Part shown: piece after piece, positions 9,104-18,300 of the stretch | Position numbering within the stretch: the stretch's first letter is position 1 | How the letters are laid out: each line of letters starts with the position of its first letter | NCBI RefSeq assembly: GCF_000218235.1 | Contig: NZ_GL945017.1 | Span: 2,866,422-2,930,421, forward strand | From: Hallella multisaccharivorax DSM 17128 | Lineage (GTDB): Bacteria; Bacteroidota; Bacteroidia; Bacteroidales; Bacteroidaceae | DNA: 64,000 nucleotides | Reading direction: 5' to 3' | The notes under the pieces: generated by a model | The model's input: the letters and a program-made list of their open reading frames with translations, nothing else | Told to the model about the DNA's origin: nothing | Database searches by the model: none | Program-made: the position numbers and the translations under genes

Positions 9104-11734
9104 TTATAATATTCTATATCTTACACGAAATATGAATGTGCGTGGACGAATGGGGTAAAATGTCATATTTTCACGTAAATCGGATGATGTTGAGTTCACA
9201 TACATTTTGCGATTGAAGATGTTATCAAAAGCCAATGAAAAATACCAACGCCTAATCATGTAATTTATATCTATATCACCAAGAAAGAAAGATTTATCCT
9301 TACTATTAAGACTGTTGTAATAGTGAACGGCTTTCATTCTGAGGTTTATACCTTTTGGTAAATAAAAACCCGCAGTAAAATTACTACTTAGGGTTTTAAT
9401 GGTGGGTATAGAACTTCCAAATTGCATTTTTGACTTAGAAATGTAAAGTCCACTTGAATAGGCTACTGACACCCAGTTAAACGGACTACTGTTAAGAGAG
9501 AGATTCGTAGCATATGAATTTCCGGAATACCGCAAAATCTGTTCTTGCTGAAGCAATGGACTATCAAAATGCGTGTATTTCGCTTCTACAGTTAATTTTG
9601 TTTTTCTCCAGTCGAATCCCTTACTACTTCGCAAAATGACCGAATACGAGTTTGAGACATCGTCTGTTGACCTACTTGTTATTTTTTCTGACATACCATC
9701 ATAAGTTGTTCCATATAATACATCTGGATGATAGTTAACCCATGTCAAATCAATCCCCGCAAACCACATAGAAACAATGTTCTTGTAGTTGTAGGTAAGG
9801 TTTGTCATATTAATTTGGGCATAAAATAGGTCGTTACTTTCATAAATTGAGAGTTGTCTATAATTGGTCAAAATATAATTTCCATAAAGTGTTTCAATAG
9901 AAGGATTGGCATAATTCATACCAAATCCAAACTTCAGTTCATTAAAACCATTGATTACATACCTGATAGAAAGACTTGGCTCTGTTACAATTTTTTGTTT
10001 TAGAGATGACAGACCAATCTGTAAATCTCTTAAACTATATAAACGGTATGCTCCAGATAGAAAAAAATCAAAATAGGTTTTCCCAAATTTATAATTAGCC
10101 GTAAATCCCATACCAACGTTTGTCGTATTCAATGAAATATTATTTTGATATTGTTGCAGTGAGCTACTCAATTTGTCAACAGAAAAATTAAACAGGACGA
10201 ATGGATGGACTGTCAAATGTCCCAAAACTAAAACGGATAATAAATCCAATTTGTTTTCAGTTGAAATATTCGAACGGTTTATTTGCTGGAACATGTAATC
10301 ATCTGATAATATCTCTGAAAAGAAATTTGATGAAACGGACAAATGATGTGGTCGATTTTCGAAATTAATTTTTGAAAAAAAATCTATTCCGCGATTATTA
10401 CTTGTACGATAGGTAAAATGAAGCGTGTTTTGAAGCGCATAGTTATTCATCTTACTGAATTGACTAACTTTATCTCCTATTTTAACATCGCTATGACCAT
10501 TTGTTGAAGTCCATTCTGATTTTAGCTGTTCTTTTACATAATAGTGATTATTGTTAAGCACATAGGTAATGGTACCAAAGCCAATATGTTTATGTTGTAA
10601 TCCATCAATGCTTTCATTAATAATATTTTGTTTCCCATTGGCTAAATAGGTGGTTGAGATTGCCTGAAGATACCTCTTATCTCTATCATTCAAAAAAGCA
10701 ATATTCAATCCTAATTCACCATTTGAACCAATCCGACTTACATGATTAAAAGTAGCTGTATGTGATTGATTAAAATAATAATAACGTTTTCCGATGCCAG
10801 GAGTACTAGGCATTGTCATTTCTGATAAAGCTGTCGTTTTATACCTTGTTCCACTTTCGTCAAATGATCTTAATTCTATTTCCAAATCATTTCCCGAATT
10901 ATTTCCCTTATAGGTAGCCAACAATTGGCTGTTGCGCTTAAAATAAGTAGCGACTAACTCATTATCCCATAGGACTTTATTTTCTAATCCTGCACCTAAC
11001 GTAGCAATGAGATTAAAAATTTCTTTTACCCCACTTTTGAGTTTTAGGTTGATGGAAGCCCGTTCTTCAGGTTTCAAATCTTTCAGAGCCTTAATATCTT
11101 GGTGATTTTCTAGCACTTGTACTGTACTAATGCTATTAGGGTCTATATTGTTGGTTGCAATCCCATATCTACCTTTCATCAAATCCAATCCCTCTATATA
11201 GAAGTTCTTGATAGGCATTCCTTTATAAGAGATTTGACCGATATTAGAAACAGTTATGCCAGGTAGCCGTTGAAGAACTTGCCCAATTGACAAATCATTT
11301 GCATGTTGGAATGCAGAAACACTATAATTGATAGTGTCTCCATTTGCATATACTTTCGGAGACTTTACTACAATATCTTCCAATTGATTAACACGTTCTT
11401 GAACAATCACGTCTATTTTTTGCGATGTATTCTTGCACAAAATTGTTAAAGGTTCAATGTTAATATGTGTAACATGCAATGCTATACTATCGTCTGGTAC
11501 AGATAGTGCAATTTGAAATTCGCCTTTTGAGTTAGATTGTCCAGCAGCAAGAATACGATTTTTTTGTTTAGCCTTGGAGAAAAAAATAGTGGAATGTGGC
11601 ACGAAGTCACCCGATTCCGTTTTAACTACTCCTGTTATAAGAGTAGTCTTTGTTTGTCCTTGTACCTCAAAACATGAGCGGAGAAGAAACAGCAGTATAA
11701 ATGTTGTAAACTTCTTAATATTATCTTTATTCAT
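9104..11734 (-). CDS. TonB-receptor-like outer-membrane beta-barrel protein with carboxypeptidase-regulatory domain
   Basis: An 876-residue protein with a signal peptide (about 1-27), a CarboxypepD_reg-like domain (about 32-115, ITGVVKTESGDFVPHS), a plug-like domain (about 120-235, VLQRLPGITVS and IKNFYIEGLDL) and a long beta barrel ending in an aromatic-rich strand (FIFRVRYRIL). This receptor type is commonly found next to GLPGLI proteins. It is the first gene of the minus-strand RiPP operon. It may carry the peptide or its target across the outer membrane, or give immunity; none of these is shown by the sequence. No TonB box was identified with certainty. Confidence 0.85.
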   Translation of the reverse strand: MNKDNIKKFTTFILLFLLRSCFEVQGQTKTTLITGVVKTESGDFVPHSTIFFSKAKQKNRILAAGQSNSKGEFQIALSVPDDSIALHVTHINIEPLTILCKNTSQKIDVIVQERVNQLEDIVVKSPKVYANGDTINYSVSAFQHANDLSIGQVLQRLPGITVSNIGQISYKGMPIKNFYIEGLDLMKGRYGIATNNIDPNSISTVQVLENHQDIKALKDLKPEERASINLKLKSGVKEIFNLIATLGAGLENKVLWDNELVATYFKRNSQLLATYKGNNSGNDLEIELRSFDESGTRYKTTALSEMTMPSTPGIGKRYYYFNQSHTATFNHVSRIGSNGELGLNIAFLNDRDKRYLQAISTTYLANGKQNIINESIDGLQHKHIGFGTITYVLNNNHYYVKEQLKSEWTSTNGHSDVKIGDKVSQFSKMNNYALQNTLHFTYRTSNNRGIDFFSKINFENRPHHLSVSSNFFSEILSDDYMFQQINRSNISTENKLDLLSVLVLGHLTVHPFVLFNFSVDKLSSSLQQYQNNISLNTTNVGMGFTANYKFGKTYFDFFLSGAYRLYSLRDLQIGLSSLKQKIVTEPSLSIRYVINGFNELKFGFGMNYANPSIETLYGNYILTNYRQLSIYESNDLFYAQINMTNLTYNYKNIVSMWFAGIDLTWVNYHPDVLYGTTYDGMSEKITSRSTDDVSNSYSVILRSSKGFDWRKTKLTVEAKYTHFDSPLLQQEQILRYSGNSYATNLSLNSSPFNWVSVAYSSGLYISKSKMQFGSSIPTIKTLSSNFTAGFYLPKGINLRMKAVHYYNSLNSKDKSFFLGDIDINYMIRRWYFSLAFDNIFNRKMYVNSTSSDLRENMTFYPIRPRTFIFRVRYRIL

Positions 11735-11781
11735 AACTCAAAGTTTATCTGACGGACGATGTTCTTTTGACTATCATGCTG

Positions 11782-11797
11782 CAAATATACAAATATA
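11782..11797 (-). promoter_or_regulatory. promoter candidate of the first RiPP operon
   Basis: Two back-to-back TATATTTG boxes, both matching the Bacteroidetes -7 consensus TAnnTTTG on the minus strand, lie about 50-60 bases before the start at 11734. A good TTG box at the usual spacing is not obvious, so the exact start is uncertain. Confidence 0.45.
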
Positions 11798-11842
11798 TAT
11801 TGTTTAAAATAAGAAAATTTCAATTTTTTATTTCAAAAATTT

Positions 11843-12301
11843 GATTCTTCCGCTTTTTAGGTTGATAAGGTTGGTGATCATCCTACATCGACGGTCTCGT
11901 CCTTTAACCCTAATAACAGCAGATCGAAGTATTCATTATCCCTATAGCCATACCCTTTTCTTTTTAGAACCTTTATTTTGTTATTTGTTCCTTCTAACAC
12001 TGCATTGGTAACTCTGCAATCATACCAAGCTAGTATTCCAGTCCGTTTAGCCATCAGTGTATTTGCGACTTTTACCATTGCTGGAAGTTTTGTCTCTTTA
12101 GCTCTTGCGCACCAATATTCCGATTGTTTTTCAGCTTCATCTTTGTTCTCCTGCGTCCAAATTTGTCCGATATCTTCTTTTAGATAATAGGCTTTAAACA
12201 AAGGCTCGTTAGTTCGTAGAATACTATCAAATCTCTTCTTTGAATCTTCATCAAATTTGTCTAACGATTTCGATAAAAGCATCCATCGTGTACCTTTCAT
12301 T
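11843..12301 (-). mobile_element. ISL3-family element, 3' fragment with transposase C-terminus
   Basis: The frame from about 12301 down to 11878 encodes the end of an ISL3 transposase, including LEGTNNKIKVLKRKGYGYRDN and a terminal DETVDVG. The element end follows (GATTCTTCCGCTTTTT, starting 11843). The N-terminal two thirds are absent: the frame is broken at 12302 by an IS5-type fragment. A 72-bp piece of the same ISL3 end recurs at 17098-17169 in the same orientation, on the other side of the second RiPP operon. Confidence 0.8.
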
Positions 12302-12870
12302 AGTGTCCACTGAAAAAAATCAAGCAGTCCTTGAGGACTACAAGATCCATTGGTATGCTTAATTCGAAATGAAGAAGATGAAGCCAAAATACGAGTTTTC
12401 TGAAAATTGCGAGACAAAGTTCCCTAAGGAACTTCATCACGTTTTTGACAAAGAAACACATTCTTGTCCAGCATCTTGCTGTGTCCGGAAGCTTGGCTCG
12501 TATGTTGTCGGCTCTGTATATTCTCTTGCCGGTACCGAAGGAGCATTCGATTTCGTTCCTATCCCCTATGGTCTTGGCCATGTCCGTGTAATATTCCGGA
12601 GGATGTTCTTCTTTGAGCGGCCTCCCAAGAGGCTTGCTGTATGTTCTGATTTCCATATCCTTCAGAGGTTTCCTGTTTGCTGTATTCATATATATCTTGT
12701 CAGCAAGAAGAGTTGCAGGAAGATAGCCGAAGCGCTTCCTATAAAGCTCGAGCTGAAGTTTCATATCAGTGTATTCGTTGTATGCTTCCCAACTGTGATG
12801 ATCGATAAAGGTATAGCCCTCGCAGATGCTTGCACCAATTTTGCGCCAAACTCGACTTTGTCATGCCTAA
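12302..12870 (-). mobile_element. IS5-type transposase fragment (5' truncated)
   Basis: From about 12870 to 12302 the minus strand encodes the C-terminal part of an IS4/IS5-type transposase (ASICEGYTFIDHHSWEAYN, LLADKIYMNTANRKPLK, GDRNEIECSFGTGKR). It ends at what looks like the element terminus (TGTCCACTGAAAAAAATC at 12302). The N-terminal half is gone and the outer breakpoint near 12870 is not exact. It sits inside the ISL3 remnant. From 12871 to 13104 I see no gene apart from a possible promoter. Confidence 0.75.
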
Positions 12871-12967
12871 AAAGACTGAGTTGTTACTCGTCACGGATTA
12901 AATAGTTATACAGTGTTAAATTTGTATTAAAAAGTCAAGAACATTTGGTGGTGTACAAATAATATCT

Positions 12968-12975
12968 TAATTTTG
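12968..12975 (+). promoter_or_regulatory. promoter -7 box candidate of the second RiPP operon
   Basis: TAATTTTG matches TAnnTTTG and faces the precursor gene at 13105, leaving a leader of about 125 bases. No convincing TTG box was found at the standard spacing. Confidence 0.35.
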
Positions 12976-13104
12976 AAACGCTAAGAAAGTAAATGTCTCT
13001 ATCATATCATATGAGATCTATCCTGTAAAGTTTACTTTAATTATACGAGGTTCACATTTCCGCCACCAATAAATGTATAAAGAACGATATAAAGTAATTG
13101 TATT

Positions 13105-13389
13105 ATGAAGAAATTAAATTTAAAAACTGTAATTCAGGGAGTTGAACTTATCGACTCTAATATGATGCAAACGCTTCAAGGAGGATATACTCCTATGATT
13201 GATTGTTGTTGTGGTTCTGCGAATAGCAATGAAGAACAGCAGCCAGGGAGTGATTGTACATGTGGTTCTGCGAACAACAACAAAGCTGTAGGACAGGATT
13301 GTACCTGCGGCTTAGCAAACAGCAATCTTGTCAAAACTAATCCGATGACCTCCACTGCTCCTGCTCAAAAAAAACTACAGTTCGGATGA
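13105..13389 (+). CDS. Gly-Gly leader precursor peptide with three DCxCGxANxN repeats
   Basis: A 94-residue peptide. Residues 1-27 form a double-glycine leader (begins MKKLNLKTV, ends MQTLQGG). The core holds three near-identical decamers: DCCCGSANSN (33-42), DCTCGSANNN (50-59) and DCTCGLANSN (65-74), separated by 5-7 residue linkers, then a cysteine-free tail ending QFG. The leader is of the Bacteroidales natural-product precursor type, and the gene directly precedes a SPASM radical SAM gene, so the repeats are the probable modification sites. The shared CGSAN wording links it to the other precursor (NGSAN). Product structure is unknown. Confidence 0.85.
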   Translation: MKKLNLKTVIQGVELIDSNMMQTLQGGYTPMIDCCCGSANSNEEQQPGSDCTCGSANNNKAVGQDCTCGLANSNLVKTNPMTSTAPAQKKLQFG

Positions 13390-13397
13390 CTAACATG

Positions 13398-13433
13398 TAT
13401 CCTTGAAACAACATGCTTGTTGGTTCAAGGATA
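13398..13433 (+). terminator. strong hairpin between precursor and maturase genes
   Basis: The arms TATCCTTGAAACAACA and TGTTGGTTCAAGGATA pair almost fully around a four-base loop in the 60-base gap after the precursor stop. The next bases are ATTTCTAAAT, not a clear U run. It may be a partial terminator or 3'-end protector that gives more peptide than enzyme. Confidence 0.65.
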
Positions 13434-13449
13434 TTTCTAAATAAAGATT

Positions 13450-14787
13450 ATGGATAAATTTTATGTTTCGAGATTCTGTAAGATTTTATCTGTAAAAGGC
13501 TTTCACAATGCTTTTTTGTACATTTCAACAAATAATTCTCTTCATAAAATTAGCAACGATTTAGCAGCGCTATTATTGGATTGTACTAATAACCCAGACA
13601 AAATTATTGATATGCCTAAAGATGTAATAGACAATTTACAGTCTTTAGGGGCTATCACGACTCTTAATAAAGAAGAAGATTACCTTCGTAGAATAAAGAT
13701 GGACTATTTGTTAGAAAGTTTTTCTAACAGCAAGTTGATTCTAACATTAGCGCCAACAAGTCAATGCAATTTTAATTGTCCCTATTGCTTTGAAGAGAAT
13801 AAGCCCATTTGTAAGATGTCTGAACAAACCATATCAAACATTGTAAAGTTTATTGCTAAATATGAAAATCTTAAGCAGTTATACTTGACATGGTATGGTG
13901 GAGAGCCTTTATTAGCTTTAAATATCATACAAGATATTTTATACAAGATTAGGAGTAATTTTCCTAATTCGCAAATTGCCCATCACTTTCTTGTTACAAA
14001 TGGATATCTTATAAATGAAAAAGTAATTGATCTTTTTAGAACATTCCCTCTAGATTCAATTCAAATCACATTGGATGGAATACGGTCAAGGCACAACAGA
14101 CTGAGAAAACTAAAAAGGAATAATAGTGGAACGTACGATCGTATTATAAGGAATATTGGCATCGTCCTTGAAGCTCTTCCTAATACAAATATATCAATTA
14201 GGGTTAATTTAGATAAAGACAATGTTAATGATTTTCCTACTATTAGAAAAAAAATAATTGAAAAGTGGGGTAAGCACCATAATCTATTCGTATACCCAGG
14301 TATCTTAAGAATTGAGGATAAGGAAAATCGGTGCATGGGATGCCAGTCGCTATTACATTCTGACATACGGGAGTTGTTTTATAATCTTGGTGATTCTGTA
14401 AATTTCTATCCAATTCTACAAGGAAAAGGTTGTTCAGCTACACATCTAAATTCTTTTCTTATTGGACCACGAGGAGAGATGTATAAGTGTTGGAATGAAT
14501 TGGGTGACGAAAGTAAAGTAATTGGCAATGTCGCAGATAATGATTTCTCAAATAAAGAGTTAATAAGAAAGTATATGTTAGCTGCTAATTGCTTTGAGGA
14601 TTCTTTGTGCAAGAAATGCTCCATTCTGCCAATATGTATGGGAGGGTGCGCATACTATCGATTAAAGAATTTGTTTGAAAATGGAAATTTCGATATCTGT
14701 TCTTTATATAAGGATCCTGGTGTGTTAGAAAAATGCATTTCGCTTCACATAGAATCTCTATGTAACTCATGTCATACGGGGATATAA
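13450..14787 (+). CDS. radical SAM/SPASM peptide maturase
   Basis: A 445-residue enzyme. An N-terminal segment of about 100 residues (possible leader-binding part) is followed by the radical SAM core with Cys106-Cys110-Cys113 (CNFNCPYC), YGGEP at about 154-158 and QITLDG. A C-terminal SPASM domain is rich in cysteines (KCWNELGDE, CKKCSILPICMGGC, CSLY). It is complete, unlike the maturase at 5543-7878. It lies after the three-repeat precursor and overlaps the next gene by one base (TAATG), so it forms an operon with it. It probably installs thioether or carbon crosslinks at the Cys/Asn repeats; the chemistry cannot be read from sequence. Confidence 0.92.
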   Translation: MDKFYVSRFCKILSVKGFHNAFLYISTNNSLHKISNDLAALLLDCTNNPDKIIDMPKDVIDNLQSLGAITTLNKEEDYLRRIKMDYLLESFSNSKLILTLAPTSQCNFNCPYCFEENKPICKMSEQTISNIVKFIAKYENLKQLYLTWYGGEPLLALNIIQDILYKIRSNFPNSQIAHHFLVTNGYLINEKVIDLFRTFPLDSIQITLDGIRSRHNRLRKLKRNNSGTYDRIIRNIGIVLEALPNTNISIRVNLDKDNVNDFPTIRKKIIEKWGKHHNLFVYPGILRIEDKENRCMGCQSLLHSDIRELFYNLGDSVNFYPILQGKGCSATHLNSFLIGPRGEMYKCWNELGDESKVIGNVADNDFSNKELIRKYMLAANCFEDSLCKKCSILPICMGGCAYYRLKNLFENGNFDICSLYKDPGVLEKCISLHIESLCNSCHTGI

Positions 14788-17096
14788 TGAGAAAATTTCT
14801 GATATTCTTACTCCTTAATAGTACATTGTGTGTTGCCCAACATAGAATTACCGGTACCGTTGTGAACGATCAACACGTACCCTTGAAGGCTATGGTGCTG
14901 TTGCTTCACTCATCAGGCAAGGTTATTGCAAAGTCGCAGGCAGACTGCAGTAATGGCAGATTTGTCCTGGCCGTCGATAGTATGAGTCTACCCCTTTCCA
15001 TCGTCATTTCACATTTAGGTTATCAATCTGACACAATAAAGGTCGACACCATAAAGACGGAAATGGTCTTGGGAACGGTAATGCTATTACCGAAAAATAT
15101 AATGCTTGGTGAAGTGTCGGTCAAAGGTAGTAATGTTACAGTCAGAGATGGAGTGAAGCGGATTTTCCCAACAGATTTTCATCGTCAAAACAGTACCGAT
15201 GCCTTGATTATGCTGGATAAAATGAACTTGTCGCGTATATCGGTCGACCCTTTATCTAAGCAAATTACGATGAATGGTGGTGGCACTGTGAAGGTATTGA
15301 TTAACGGTCGAGAAGCCTCAGTAACTGAAGTGAGTTCGATTTCTCCTTTAGTCATTAAGCGTATAGATTATCATGACGCGCCCGAAGTGCGATATGGCAA
15401 TGCGGATGTTGTACTCGATTTTATCACACGTAGCGATGATGCCGGCGGACGTCTTTACACCTCGCTCTGGCAAGGCATGGCAACAGCCTTTGGCGAAGAC
15501 TATGTGTCGATGAAGCTCAACAGGAAAAACAGTCAGCTCTCCATCGATTACAGTCTTGCCTATCGCAATTGGCATCATCTCAGTAGAGTATACGAGGAGA
15601 CTTTCAACCTGCCTAATGATACGTTGGAACGTTGTGAGCATGGGTTGCCGGGAAAATTTGAATATGATAACCACGATATTCATCTCACCTACAATTGGCA
15701 AAGGGATGAGCGGCAATTCAATCTGTCTATGGGTACGGGAATTAAAAACGCTCCCTTCAAGGAATGGAGCAGCCTTATCTCGGCAACCGGCTTTTCCGGC
15801 ACTGCAAAAGACAATGCCAACTCTTCTTCTTTTTCGCCTTACCTGCAAGTCTATTGGCAGATGCCTGTAGCCAACAATCAACTACTCTATCTGAATGTGG
15901 CGGGACAATATACAGATGGCAAATTCAATCGTCAATACGTGGAAACTAATGGTAAGAACGAAGACCATAGCTTCGTCTCCAACAATAAGGAGAAACAGAA
16001 GGGCTATGGACTTTCTGCCATATATGAGGCAAAGGAAAATTGGGGGACGCTCACTTTGGGCATCGATTTCAAGCAACAATTCATATCCAGTGATTTTGCT
16101 TACTCTGCAAGTAGCTTCTCAAGCAATCATCAGTTTATGCGCTTAAGCAATTTGTATGCTTACGCGCAATGGGGACGAAGTTGGAAAAAGCTTTATAGCC
16201 GATTATCCTTAGGCGCGAACCAACAGGAAACGCAAGTAGCAGACACAAAGCAGAGCCCTCTGACCATACGGCCTTCTGTCTTTCTCAGATACACCGTATC
16301 GCCACATTGGGAATTGCGATACCAAGGCTATGTTACCAACATCATGCCAGGCCTGGCAGCATTGTCTGAGTATAGTCAGAGAATTGACTTTATCCAAACT
16401 CAAAAGGGTAATCCAGATCTGAGATCCCAAATGGATATTTATAATGCATTAGTTGGCAGCCATAGAATGAAAAACATGGAATGGACCTTGTATCTGAACC
16501 ATACCTACTCACTTCACCCGATTATGGAGTATTCTTACGTTGACGGCAACCGAATCATCAGAACACAAGAAAACCACTCAAGCTTCCAAAACTATACAGC
16601 CGAATTGAGTAACGGTGGACAACTATGGAATAGCCATATTTCATACAACGTGTTTGCCGGAGTGAAGCATTACATTTCTCATGGAAACGATTATACCCAC
16701 CATTACAGCATTCCCTACTATGGCGGGCAGCTCTCTGTCTACTATCAGCGGTATACTCTCCGATGGTCAATACGCAAGAGTGTGCAGGACCGCTATTGGG
16801 GAGAGACATTGTATCGGTATGAGGATGGTCAGATGCTGTCTATTGGCTACCAATCCAACAAGCTGAGAGTCTTAGCAGATGTTCTCAATCTGTTTACAAA
16901 GAAACACATAGCTGCTATGGAGAACTTCTCGGCTGTTGCCCCATACCATAGATACGAGTATCTCAACGAGACCCGTAATCTCATCCGCCTGAACGTGACC
17001 CTAAACCTTTCATTTGGCAAAAACTATCATGAGCGACAACCCAAACTTAACCAATCTACAACTACTGAGAGCAGTATAATTCGAGGAGAAAAATAA
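14787..17096 (+). CDS. TonB-receptor-like outer-membrane protein with carboxypeptidase-regulatory domain
   Basis: About 769 residues from the ATG at 14787, chosen because it gives a signal peptide at once (MRKFLIFLLLNSTLCVAQ) and overlaps the maturase stop as TAATG. A CarboxypepD_reg-like domain (ITGTVVNDQHVPLKA) comes first, then a plug-like segment around VKVLINGREASVTEVSSI, then an OMP_b-brl_3 type barrel. It parallels the outer-membrane protein of the first RiPP operon, suggesting that each precursor has its own outer-membrane partner. The gene ends two bases before an ISL3 end remnant. Confidence 0.85.
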   Translation: MRKFLIFLLLNSTLCVAQHRITGTVVNDQHVPLKAMVLLLHSSGKVIAKSQADCSNGRFVLAVDSMSLPLSIVISHLGYQSDTIKVDTIKTEMVLGTVMLLPKNIMLGEVSVKGSNVTVRDGVKRIFPTDFHRQNSTDALIMLDKMNLSRISVDPLSKQITMNGGGTVKVLINGREASVTEVSSISPLVIKRIDYHDAPEVRYGNADVVLDFITRSDDAGGRLYTSLWQGMATAFGEDYVSMKLNRKNSQLSIDYSLAYRNWHHLSRVYEETFNLPNDTLERCEHGLPGKFEYDNHDIHLTYNWQRDERQFNLSMGTGIKNAPFKEWSSLISATGFSGTAKDNANSSSFSPYLQVYWQMPVANNQLLYLNVAGQYTDGKFNRQYVETNGKNEDHSFVSNNKEKQKGYGLSAIYEAKENWGTLTLGIDFKQQFISSDFAYSASSFSSNHQFMRLSNLYAYAQWGRSWKKLYSRLSLGANQQETQVADTKQSPLTIRPSVFLRYTVSPHWELRYQGYVTNIMPGLAALSEYSQRIDFIQTQKGNPDLRSQMDIYNALVGSHRMKNMEWTLYLNHTYSLHPIMEYSYVDGNRIIRTQENHSSFQNYTAELSNGGQLWNSHISYNVFAGVKHYISHGNDYTHHYSIPYYGGQLSVYYQRYTLRWSIRKSVQDRYWGETLYRYEDGQMLSIGYQSNKLRVLADVLNLFTKKHIAAMENFSAVAPYHRYEYLNETRNLIRLNVTLNLSFGKNYHERQPKLNQSTTTESSIIRGEK

Positions 17097-17097
17097 G

Positions 17098-17169
17098 GGT
17101 TCTTCCGCTTTTTGGGTTGATAAGGTTGGTGATCATCCTACATTGACGGTCTCGTCCTTTAACCCTAAT
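17098..17169 (-). mobile_element. ISL3 end remnant (72 bp)
   Basis: A near-copy (about 4 differences) of 11843-11914, in the same orientation, containing the element end GGTTCTTCCGCTTTTT and the last codons and stop of the transposase. Nothing else of the element follows. Together with 11843-11914 it brackets the second RiPP operon as a direct repeat. From here to 17298 only non-coding leader sequence is seen. Confidence 0.75.
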
Positions 17170-17298
17170 TAAAGCGACTAATTGTCATTCTCGAGGGTTG
17201 TAGTTGATAACATATGTTACTTTTAGAATCATAGAAGATAGATTGGAATAGTCTTTGCATTATGGTCGGTAGTTAATAACAATTTAAAATTTACGATT

Positions 17299-17628
17299 AT
17301 GGATACAAAAGGAATTGAGACAAAGAAAGTATTCGACATCAAGAGTTTGATCAATTATAAGGCGGGAGAAGTGGTTGAGAAAGTGGTAACGTTCGTCAAA
17401 GGTGGTGCCGTCGAGTTGAAGGCTGCCGATGCTGGTACAGACATCAAGGAGCATAGTGTCCCTTATCAGGCTACCCTCTATGTCCTCGAAGGCGAGGCAG
17501 AGGTGACAATTGAAGGAAAGGTATACAACCCACATGAGGGCCAACTGCTCATCGTACCAGCTAATGCCAAACACAGTCTGCACGCTAACAAGCGTTTCAC
17601 GGTATTGCTGTCAGTCATCGCAGCATAA
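17299..17628 (+). CDS. small cupin-domain protein
   Basis: A 109-residue single-domain cupin with the two conserved half-motifs: HSVPYQATLYVLEGEAEVTIEG (about 51-72) and HEGQLLIVPANAKHSL (about 78-93). The first motif has His51 rather than a full HxH, while His78 and His91 remain. Such proteins often bind a metal and small ligands; the ligand is unknown. It lies just upstream of a nitroreductase and ferritin gene on the same strand, suggesting an oxidative or iron-related set. Confidence 0.8.
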   Translation: MDTKGIETKKVFDIKSLINYKAGEVVEKVVTFVKGGAVELKAADAGTDIKEHSVPYQATLYVLEGEAEVTIEGKVYNPHEGQLLIVPANAKHSLHANKRFTVLLSVIAA

Positions 17629-17672
17629 TGCTGAATAGAAACGGAGTATTCACCCTCCTAACAAATAGAATT

Positions 17673-18275
17673 ATGAGCAAGACATTTCTTGAGGCAGTAA
17701 AAAACCGGCGTTCTTACTACTCATTCAAAAACTATTCACCTGTCACAGATGACAAAATAGAAGAGATCGTCAACACCGTAGTTAAATATGGCCCGTCGGC
17801 TTTCAACAGTCAGTCGGCAAGGATTGTCTTGCTTCTTGGCGAAAGTCACAAGCGGTTCTGGAATATCGTGGAGGGTGTACTTCGTAAGAAGATTGGTGAT
17901 GAGCGGTTCGTTGCTATGGGCAAGAAGATCGACAATCTATTTGCCAGTGGCTACGGTACGGTCCTTTTCTATGAGGACTGGGATGTAGTAGAGGGATTGC
18001 AGAAGCAGTATCCGGAGTATGCAGCTAATATGCCGATACATTCCTACACTTCTGGTGGTATGCATCAGTTTGCTATCTGGACGGCACTTGAGGAGGTAGG
18101 ATTCGGAGCCTCACTTCAGCATTATAATCCTATTATTGACGAGGCGGTGGCCAAGGAGTTTGGGATACCTTCATCCTGGCATCTCAACGCTCAAATGCCT
18201 TTTGGCGTCCCTGTCAATGAGCCTGGAGCGAAGTCTTTTAAGCCGCTTGAGGAGAGGGTAAAGGTTTTCAAGTAA
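17673..18275 (+). CDS. nitroreductase family FMN oxidoreductase
   Basis: About 200 residues from ATG 17673. An upstream in-frame ATG at 17628 would add 15 residues that do not resemble the family. The NRRSYYSFKN motif (about 10-19), YGPSAFNSQSARIVLL and the C-terminal GASLQHYNPIID and MPFGVP are typical of FMN-dependent nitroreductases. The preferred start leaves 44 bases after the cupin stop. It probably reduces quinones or nitro compounds with NAD(P)H in the cytoplasm; the natural substrate is unknown. Ferritin follows 25 bases later. Confidence 0.88.
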   Translation: MSKTFLEAVKNRRSYYSFKNYSPVTDDKIEEIVNTVVKYGPSAFNSQSARIVLLLGESHKRFWNIVEGVLRKKIGDERFVAMGKKIDNLFASGYGTVLFYEDWDVVEGLQKQYPEYAANMPIHSYTSGGMHQFAIWTALEEVGFGASLQHYNPIIDEAVAKEFGIPSSWHLNAQMPFGVPVNEPGAKSFKPLEERVKVFK

Positions 18276-18300
18276 AAAATAAAATTTAATAAATTCGACT

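Noticed and set aside
14769..14786. upstream start (MSYGDI) for the second RiPP outer-membrane protein
   Set aside because: The ATG at 14787 gives a clean signal peptide and the TAATG overlap with the maturase stop.
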